A stretch of 11,272 bases of DNA from CAZGSG01 sp964528095 (GTDB lineage Bacteria > Bacteroidota > Bacteroidia > Chitinophagales > Chitinophagaceae). The first letter of the stretch is position 1. Each line of letters begins with the position of its first letter. A model generated the notes under the pieces. It was given only the letters and a program-made list of their open reading frames with translations. It did not search any database and was not told where the DNA came from. The translations under genes and the position numbers were made by a program. Of this stretch, positions 6,679 through 11,272 are shown piece after piece. The stretch lies in the NCBI GenBank assembly GCA_964528095.1, contig CAZGSG010000191.1, positions 1 to 11,272 of the forward strand. Direction: 5' to 3'.

Positions 6679-9600
6679 TTATTTTGTAGGGACCATTAAT
6701 ATTACCGCGATACCTTTTTTATCATATTGAATGTCCAGTTCTGCAGGTATCAGTGCCGCGCGGGTGTTCATTTCCTTGATGCTTCTTTCCACTTCCGAGA
6801 TATTGGCATCGAAGCTGGCCGTTTCATCATGTAGTTTCATGGAGAGTTTACTTTGGAAGAGGTCAATATTGACAAGTGTATCTTTTCCCCGTGAATATTG
6901 AACGATCATCCGGAGCGCTTCCTTAAAGAGAAGGAAAAACTCATGTCTTGTTTTCATATCGAGGTTTACCGACCGTACTTTCCTGTCAAGTGCCAACTCA
7001 ATATTGGCGCCATACCTGTTTTTCAATGCATCGGCATACTCCATCATCCGGAGAAGTGTTTTTTCCATCGAATCATTTTCCGGGTTGATACTCCAGAGAA
7101 TATCATCCATAGCAATGATCATATTATGGCTTTTTGTACTGATCTGGTCAATGTATTCTTTGGAGCGCTCAATATCCTTATCCGCTTTTATCTTGGCCAT
7201 TTCACTGAGCAGGTTGATATTATTTAGCGTCGAATTTACTTTTTCATGCAGATTGGACGCGATCTGTGATCTTACACGCTGCAACTCTTTTAAACGTTTC
7301 ATCCGGTCGCGGTCAATCCAGTAGAGAAGCGTGGCAGCCAATAAAGCGAGGAAACAATAGAACCACCAGGTTCGCCAAAAAGGCGGATTAATATGAATGA
7401 GCAGCTTTGTCTCACTGGCCCCCGTTTTACCCTCGGCATCTTCCGTTCTTATGGAGAAAGTATAGGTGCCGGGCGGCAGGTAGGAATAAACGGCCTGGTT
7501 GCTGGCATCAGCGATGATCCAGTCCTTATCCAGGTTATTCATTTTATATTTGATGATATAGGTGCCATGATAATGCAGGGCGGAAAATTCGATTGTGATG
7601 GAGTTCTTATCCGAGGGCAGTTCTATTTGTTTGTACTGCAGCAGCGAATCTACAAGCAGTGAATTGTTTACCACTTTAAAACCGGTAACGGAAACCGCCG
7701 GGGCTTCATCATTGATCTTTACCATTCCAGGGTCAAACTCCACGATTTGGTCATCAGCGCCAAATAATAATTTCCCGTTCTTTCGCACATGCGAAGCAGC
7801 TGTAACAAACCGGTCATTTGAAATGCCATCTACCCGGTCAAAGTGAATAAAAATTTCATTGTATGGGTTCAGGCGGAGCAGCCCATTGCTGGTGGAGATC
7901 CATATATACCCGTTTTTGTCTCTTTCTGCCGAACAAAGATTGGAGGATATAGAGTTGGGTATCTTGATCGATTTGGTAATCCTGTGCTGATTTGTATTAT
8001 AGAAATGAATACCCTGCGCAAAAATAGCAACAGTACTATCATCGTATTGTAATGCCGTTGCGACAGCATCCCATAAAAGTTTTTTCCCTTCCGCTTCTTT
8101 TGCGCCCAGGTGTTCAATGATCCTGTCTGTGGCAGGGTCGATGACATAGACCCCACTGATAGCCGTGCAGACCCATAACAACCCTTTATTGTCAACAAAC
8201 AGTTTGAAGATCGTAGTGGGGGCTATGTCTTTAAAACGGGTAACCCCATCATCCCATTTCTTTTTGCCTTTATCTGCGGTCCATTTGAATAAGCCGATAT
8301 CCTGGCCACCCATCCAGAGATTACCCTGGCGGTCTGCCGCAATTTGCCGGATTGTACGATTCTGGAATATTGCGGGATTATGAAATACGGAAGACCTGGT
8401 ACGAAGATTTGTTTCATGTACTCCCGGCTGCGCGGACATCCATACGATATTGCTGTCTTTTGAATAAGTCATGCTCCATACCCAGGGGATTCCTTTTGCC
8501 TTTAATAAACCGGGCATATTTACGGGGATCGAATTGTAGTTCGTATCATAGCGGAAAAGCCCATCTGCCCAGCTGCCGGCTATTAACTCTCCGTTGGGTC
8601 TTTCCAGGAAGGAAAGAATACTGCCTTTTCCCTGAAGGCCGGTTTCATAGTTGATATGCGGGATATTGGTAAAGAACTGCGAGGCCGGATCAAAACGGTA
8701 TAAGCCATTACTATTGGTCGCTATCCAGATATTTCTTTCCCTGTCCTCAAACAAACTATTGACCATGTCATATTCTATTCCTTTTTCATTATGAAAGCCG
8801 CTGGATACATGCTGAAATCTTTTCTCCTTCTCCTGGTATTTTGCAAGAACGGTAAGCCCCTTTAACCATATGCTTCCATCTTTTTGCTGAAGAAAACCGC
8901 TCACTTCATGGTATGTGCCAATGATAGGCAAACTGTACTGGTCCAGTATTTTTTCATTTTTTTTAAGGTCATATAAAAATATGGTTGGTCCGCCTTTCCA
9001 GTACACAAACCAAACCCTGTTTTGTTTATCAAAAAAAATATTGCCAGGGGAGGGGATCGTCCCCAGTTTGTCAATGAATCCCTCTTTCCCTTCATTGTGA
9101 CCCGTATAGCTTAACTGATTCGTCTGGCGGTTAAAGATGGCCATTCCTTTTTGTGTGCTGATCCAGTATTTTTTTGTACCGGGTTGTTGTTTGAAGTCAA
9201 CGATTCTTATATCGGGTGGGAAAAAAATAAAATTATAGGTAGCAGAAAATTCCCGGTTTTTTTCATTCCAGGTTAAGAATTCAGTGTTGAAAAAAGAAAG
9301 GAAGAGATTTCCCTCTTCATCCTCTATCAGTTTTCGTTGCAAGCGTAAAACATTTTCATTTTTTACGATCACTTTTACCTCACTGTACCTGAATGTTTTC
9401 CTATCAAAAGTGCCCACTTTCCCATCGCCGGTAAGAATCCATAGATTATTCTTTTTGTCAATTAGTATATCCAGAACATAGTTATGTGGAATGGAAAAGG
9501 CATTATTTTTTTGATTCCGGAAAGTTTTATAACGTGTGCCGTCAAAACGCTGGAGGCCATTGTTGCTGCCAATCCATATATACCCCTGGTCGTCCTGCGT

Positions 9601-9729
9601 CACTGCCGTGGCCTCATTGGAGGCAAGACCTTCGGTGGCGCCAAAATGTTTGAATGAATATTGTTTTTCCTGCTGGGCTGCAACCTGCTGTAATAGAAAA
9701 AAACAAAGAAGATATAGGGTGAATCTCAA
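6679..9729 (-). CDS. Double beta-propeller (Reg_prop/Y_Y_Y) membrane sensor with degenerate kinase domain
   Basis: From TTG 9729 the product is 1016 residues; the frame stays open to another TTG at 9795. The 9729 (or 9732) start gives a clean signal peptide cut near residue 18 (V-A-A/Q-Q) and lies just downstream of a promoter box at 9750-9757. About 14 Reg_prop blades (W-I-G-S-N-N-G-L-x-R-F-D type) span residues ~25-665, i.e. two seven-bladed propellers, then a Y_Y_Y domain (~718-778) and one membrane helix (~787-805). The cytoplasmic part has a DHp-like helix, I-A-S-N-L-H828-E-K-V, and the L-W-S-I-N-P-E-N-D block. The ATPase part is eroded: the N-box Asn is Met941 and its Lys-His is Gln944-Tyr945, the G1 box reads H-D-E-T-A-S-F-D (967-974), and the G2 box reads R-S-I-K-E-M (982-987) without glycines. 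No receiver or AraC domain follows, so it is not a full HTCS. Likely a pseudokinase sensor. Confidence 0.9.
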   Translation of the reverse strand: MRFTLYLLCFFLLQQVAAQQEKQYSFKHFGATEGLASNEATAVTQDDQGYIWIGSNNGLQRFDGTRYKTFRNQKNNAFSIPHNYVLDILIDKKNNLWILTGDGKVGTFDRKTFRYSEVKVIVKNENVLRLQRKLIEDEEGNLFLSFFNTEFLTWNEKNREFSATYNFIFFPPDIRIVDFKQQPGTKKYWISTQKGMAIFNRQTNQLSYTGHNEGKEGFIDKLGTIPSPGNIFFDKQNRVWFVYWKGGPTIFLYDLKKNEKILDQYSLPIIGTYHEVSGFLQQKDGSIWLKGLTVLAKYQEKEKRFQHVSSGFHNEKGIEYDMVNSLFEDRERNIWIATNSNGLYRFDPASQFFTNIPHINYETGLQGKGSILSFLERPNGELIAGSWADGLFRYDTNYNSIPVNMPGLLKAKGIPWVWSMTYSKDSNIVWMSAQPGVHETNLRTRSSVFHNPAIFQNRTIRQIAADRQGNLWMGGQDIGLFKWTADKGKKKWDDGVTRFKDIAPTTIFKLFVDNKGLLWVCTAISGVYVIDPATDRIIEHLGAKEAEGKKLLWDAVATALQYDDSTVAIFAQGIHFYNTNQHRITKSIKIPNSISSNLCSAERDKNGYIWISTSNGLLRLNPYNEIFIHFDRVDGISNDRFVTAASHVRKNGKLLFGADDQIVEFDPGMVKINDEAPAVSVTGFKVVNNSLLVDSLLQYKQIELPSDKNSITIEFSALHYHGTYIIKYKMNNLDKDWIIADASNQAVYSYLPPGTYTFSIRTEDAEGKTGASETKLLIHINPPFWRTWWFYCFLALLAATLLYWIDRDRMKRLKELQRVRSQIASNLHEKVNSTLNNINLLSEMAKIKADKDIERSKEYIDQISTKSHNMIIAMDDILWSINPENDSMEKTLLRMMEYADALKNRYGANIELALDRKVRSVNLDMKTRHEFFLLFKEALRMIVQYSRGKDTLVNIDLFQSKLSMKLHDETASFDANISEVERSIKEMNTRAALIPAELDIQYDKKGIAVILMVPTK

Positions 9730-9749
9730 CAAAATTGGCGTATGTCGTT

Positions 9750-9757
9750 CAAATATA
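9750..9757 (-). promoter_or_regulatory. -7 promoter box for the propeller sensor gene
   Basis: On the minus strand TATATTTG is an exact TAnnTTTG match. Transcription would begin near 9744, giving a leader of only about 12-15 bases before the TTG codons at 9732 and 9729. A good -33 element is not obvious. If this box is real, the more distant TTG at 9795 lies upstream of the transcript and cannot be the start. Confidence 0.4.
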
Positions 9758-9965
9758 ATTAATGAAACAATAAATTGACATTTTCCGCTCTTCAATTGGG
9801 CTTATATAGGATGAATTGAGAAAAATGCTGTTTGAATTGTATCAAAAATCAAGACTGCCTGTCAGTTCGACCAGATATTCCAGCAATTCATGCAGCGCTG
9901 TACCTTTTGATATTTATTTAAAATACAACTTCACTGTCTGATCATTAATTATTAAACCTTATTAC

Positions 9966-10643
9966 ATGTATCGTTACAATATGTTTCACCAGGTACATAA
10001 GGGCCTTAAAGCCTTATTATATGAAACCGCACTCGAGCTTCAGCAAACGGACTTTTGGGATGTGGAGCAAGCCACGGCAATCATAAGAAAAATCGAAAAT
10101 GTGGTGTTGCTTTTTGAAAAACATGCAAGCTCTGAAGATCATTTTGTTTTTCCTGCCGTTGAAAAATATGAGCCATCTGTTGCCGATGTATTTGAAAAGG
10201 AACATGAAAAGGATCATCAACTAGGGCAACTGCTATCTCAATCGCTGGATGCCTACAGGAATGCGGCAGTCATTACCGCAAAGGCTGAGGCCGGAAAACA
10301 GATCCAGTTGGCATATGCAGACTTCATGGTATTTAACCTGGAGCATATGGGAAAGGAAGAGAAGCTGCTCAATATTATTCTCTGGCGTTATTATGATGAT
10401 GATGAACTCCTGGGTTTTACTCAGCAGATCATTTCGAGCCTTCCTCCCGAATTGATGGGGCAATTCAGCAAATGGATGCTGCGAGGCCTGAATAATGCGG
10501 AAATAACTACCTGGCTAAAAGAAGTAAAAACCAAAGCACCCGAATTCGTATTCAAACCACTTGTTGAAGCAGCCGAAAAAGAATTGACTGCCGATCGTTT
10601 TCGGGTAGTAAAAGACGGACTGGCGGAAACTGCAATACTATAA
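9966..10643 (+). CDS. Hemerythrin-like di-iron domain protein
   Basis: The product is 225 residues, soluble, with no signal peptide. Residues ~8-135 form a four-helix hemerythrin/HHE domain with its six ligands in the expected order and spacing: His11, His53, Glu57 (H-A-S-S-E), His84 (in K-E-H-E-K-D-H), His127 and Glu131 (L-E-H-M-G-K-E-E). The site should bind a non-haem di-iron centre for O2, NO or iron handling, or for repair of Fe-S/iron proteins as in the YtfE/Ric group; it lacks that group's N-terminal ScdA-type domain. The C-terminal ~90 residues are helical (P-P-E-L-M-G-Q-F, W-M-L-R-G-L-N) and typical of longer bacterial relatives. The ATG at 9966 is the first in frame and opens directly onto the domain; no Shine-Dalgarno is seen. 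It is divergent from the propeller gene across 236 bases. No clear promoter match is found there, though TACCTTTTG at 9901 is near-consensus. Confidence 0.9.
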   Translation: MYRYNMFHQVHKGLKALLYETALELQQTDFWDVEQATAIIRKIENVVLLFEKHASSEDHFVFPAVEKYEPSVADVFEKEHEKDHQLGQLLSQSLDAYRNAAVITAKAEAGKQIQLAYADFMVFNLEHMGKEEKLLNIILWRYYDDDELLGFTQQIISSLPPELMGQFSKWMLRGLNNAEITTWLKEVKTKAPEFVFKPLVEAAEKELTADRFRVVKDGLAETAIL

Positions 10644-10649
10644 TTCAAA

Positions 10650-10766
10650 ATGAACATACGCATGAAAAACAAGATCTCCTGGGTACAGGTAGTACTCATC
10701 GCAGCGCGCCTGTATCTGCAAAAAGACACAGCTGCCCCGCGATTTAATATCAGGGCAATACTGTAA
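10650..10766 (+). CDS. Possible 38-residue small protein or gene remnant
   Basis: An ATG 6 bases after the hemerythrin stop opens a 38-codon frame ending in TAA at 10764-10766, followed 26 bases later by a strong terminator. The first half (K-N-K-I-S-W-V-Q-V-V-L-I-A-A-R-L-Y-L) is a basic start plus a short hydrophobic helix; the second half is polar. The start resembles the N-terminus of small DoxX-like membrane proteins, so it could be the surviving end of a deleted gene (low confidence). A second ATG at 10662 gives 34 residues. It would be co-transcribed with the hemerythrin gene. Confidence 0.35.
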   Translation: MNIRMKNKISWVQVVLIAARLYLQKDTAAPRFNIRAIL

Positions 10767-10792
10767 CTGATCTCAGGTAGTGTTAGGGTGTA

Positions 10793-10842
10793 GTGATGGC
10801 CCCGGTGTATTCCGATACACTGGTAAGCCATCACTTTTTTTT
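10793..10842 (+). terminator. Strong intrinsic terminator of the hemerythrin transcript
   Basis: An 8-bp perfect outer stem (GTGATGGC at 10793-10800, GCCATCAC at 10827-10834) and a 9-bp inner stem including one G-U pair (10802-10810 with 10815-10823) meet at a TCCG tetraloop, with a small asymmetric internal loop between stems. Eight T follow at once (10835-10842). This is the clearest terminator in the window and acts on the plus strand only. Confidence 0.9.
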
Positions 10843-10879
10843 GTGCGTAAATGAGGTAAGGGAGATGCACTACTATACA

Positions 10880-11005
10880 ATGGAATTCCATTGGCCCAAA
10901 AGAAAGTTCAAAGTAATATCGACAACGCTATTCTTTGCCCTGGTCTTCAGGGGAGTTCAAGGTGGTTTAATAAGGGATTTCAAAGTAGCTGACAGCGTAT
11001 TTTAG
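10880..11005 (+). CDS. Doubtful 41-residue ORF with signal-peptide-like start
   Basis: ATG at 10880 opens 41 codons: a basic stretch (P-K-R-K-F-K), a hydrophobic core (V-I-S-T-T-L-F-F-A-L-V-F) and then G-V-Q-G-G before a short polar tail and a stop at 11003-11005. It could be a tiny exported peptide or the 5' fragment of a broken gene. No ribosome site or promoter is evident, and the frame may be chance. Confidence 0.2.
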   Translation: MEFHWPKRKFKVISTTLFFALVFRGVQGGLIRDFKVADSVF

Positions 11006-11187
11006 AGTAGTCTTTCTGTTTCGAATAATATAACTTCTATCTAGTAGAGATTGAAGAATTGTTCTTCTTGTCGCTGCATCACTAACACAGCAACAGGTTT
11101 CACACAGAGCTAGCGGAGGTAATGAGCTAAGGAATAACCCGGCTATTTATACATTTATTATCGGTTGAAATAAAGAGTTAACAGAGC

Positions 11188-11207
11188 GTTTTCACTGACG
11201 TGAAAAC
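11188..11207. promoter_or_regulatory. Palindromic site 1, TTTTCAC-N4-GTGAAAA
   Basis: GTTTTCAC (11188-11195) and GTGAAAAC (11200-11207) form a perfect 8-bp dyad around TGAC. The same half-site recurs in site 2, 22 bases after this one. Such paired short-spaced palindromes fit a dimeric transcription factor operator; the factor is unknown. Confidence 0.5.
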
Positions 11208-11228
11208 AGCACCCTGTTCAACGACTTC

Positions 11229-11247
11229 TTTTTCACGCAGTGAAAAA
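11229..11247. promoter_or_regulatory. Palindromic site 2, TTTTTCAC-N3-GTGAAAAA
   Basis: TTTTTCAC (11229-11236) and GTGAAAAA (11240-11247) form a perfect 8-bp dyad with a 3-base centre (GCA), one shorter than in site 1. The centres of the two sites are about 40-41 bases apart, roughly four helical turns, so both would face the same side of the DNA. It could also act as a small hairpin. Confidence 0.5.
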
Positions 11248-11272
11248 TCTCCTTAGCTCGTTTCGTCTCATA

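Larger units (their letters stand above)
11124..11259. repeat. Outer inverted repeat of a nested dyad structure
   Basis: GAGCTAAGGA (11124-11133) is exactly inverted as TCCTTAGCTC (11250-11259). Allowing one G-U pair, pairing extends three positions further out. The 116 bases between the arms contain two further dyads. The element could be a small mobile repeat, the footprint of a structured RNA, or an extended regulatory region. Confidence 0.5.
10843..11272. other. Gene-poor right edge
   Basis: No frame here has convincing coding character on either strand. A 41-codon plus-strand frame (10880-11005) begins with a basic segment and a hydrophobic stretch like a signal peptide but ends soon after. 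From about 11107 on, several inverted repeats are nested (see separate entries). A gene could begin beyond the window edge, with these repeats as its upstream control region, but this cannot be seen. Confidence 0.5.

Noticed and set aside
6679..9729. Full hybrid two-component system (HTCS) regulator of glycan use
   Set aside because: The protein ends after the kinase-like domain; no receiver or AraC-type HTH domain is present, and no SusC/D or glycoside hydrolase genes are nearby.
10793..10879. 5' extension of the 10880-11005 frame (70 codons from 10793)
   Set aside because: This part is simply the terminator hairpin and T-run read as codons.

Overview
The window looks like a chromosomal segment of a Bacteroidota bacterium, most likely of the Chitinophagaceae or a close relative (inference). 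The pointers are LytS/YehU-type histidine kinases with a LytTR response regulator, a giant Reg_prop/Y_Y_Y sensor, a secreted protein with a type IX secretion (Por) style C-terminal domain, the near absence of Shine-Dalgarno sequences before genes, and a TAnnTTTG-type -7 promoter box. No tRNA, rRNA, CRISPR array, insertion sequence or phage gene was seen.

Layout. (1) 41-1654, plus strand: a 380-aa lipoprotein and a 143-aa exported protein built from a ~40-residue repeat, probably one operon. (2) 1766-2998, minus strand: a 410-aa secreted protein with an N-terminal lamin-tail-like region and a T9SS-like C-terminus. (3) 2999-3688: 690 bases with no convincing gene but several hairpins, a promoter-like box and, just before the next operon, a perfect Shine-Dalgarno that serves a tiny upstream ORF. 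(4) 3689-6636, plus strand: a compact signalling operon of two sister LytS-type membrane kinases (overlapping by ATGA) and, 6 bases later, a LytTR response regulator. (5) 6679-9729, minus strand, convergent with the regulator: a 1016-aa periplasmic double-propeller sensor with one membrane helix and a kinase-like cytoplasmic end whose ATP-binding motifs are eroded. (6) 9966-10643, plus strand: a hemerythrin-type di-iron protein with its six expected ligands, followed by a 38-codon mini-ORF and a very strong intrinsic terminator. (7) 10843-11272: no confident gene, but a nested inverted-repeat structure at the right edge.

How the parts may work together. The two kinases and the regulator form a self-contained two-component system. 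The first kinase has lost the conserved KH of its N-box while the second is intact, which suggests an unequal pair, possibly a heterodimer (inference). The convergent propeller protein keeps its DHp-type histidine but has lost the N-box Asn and both glycine boxes, so it may be a pseudokinase that signals through a partner. The strongest leads are this pairing of degenerate and intact kinases, the uORF before the operon, the repeat-built exported protein, and the nested dyads at the right edge. No wholly new defence or mobile system was recognised.
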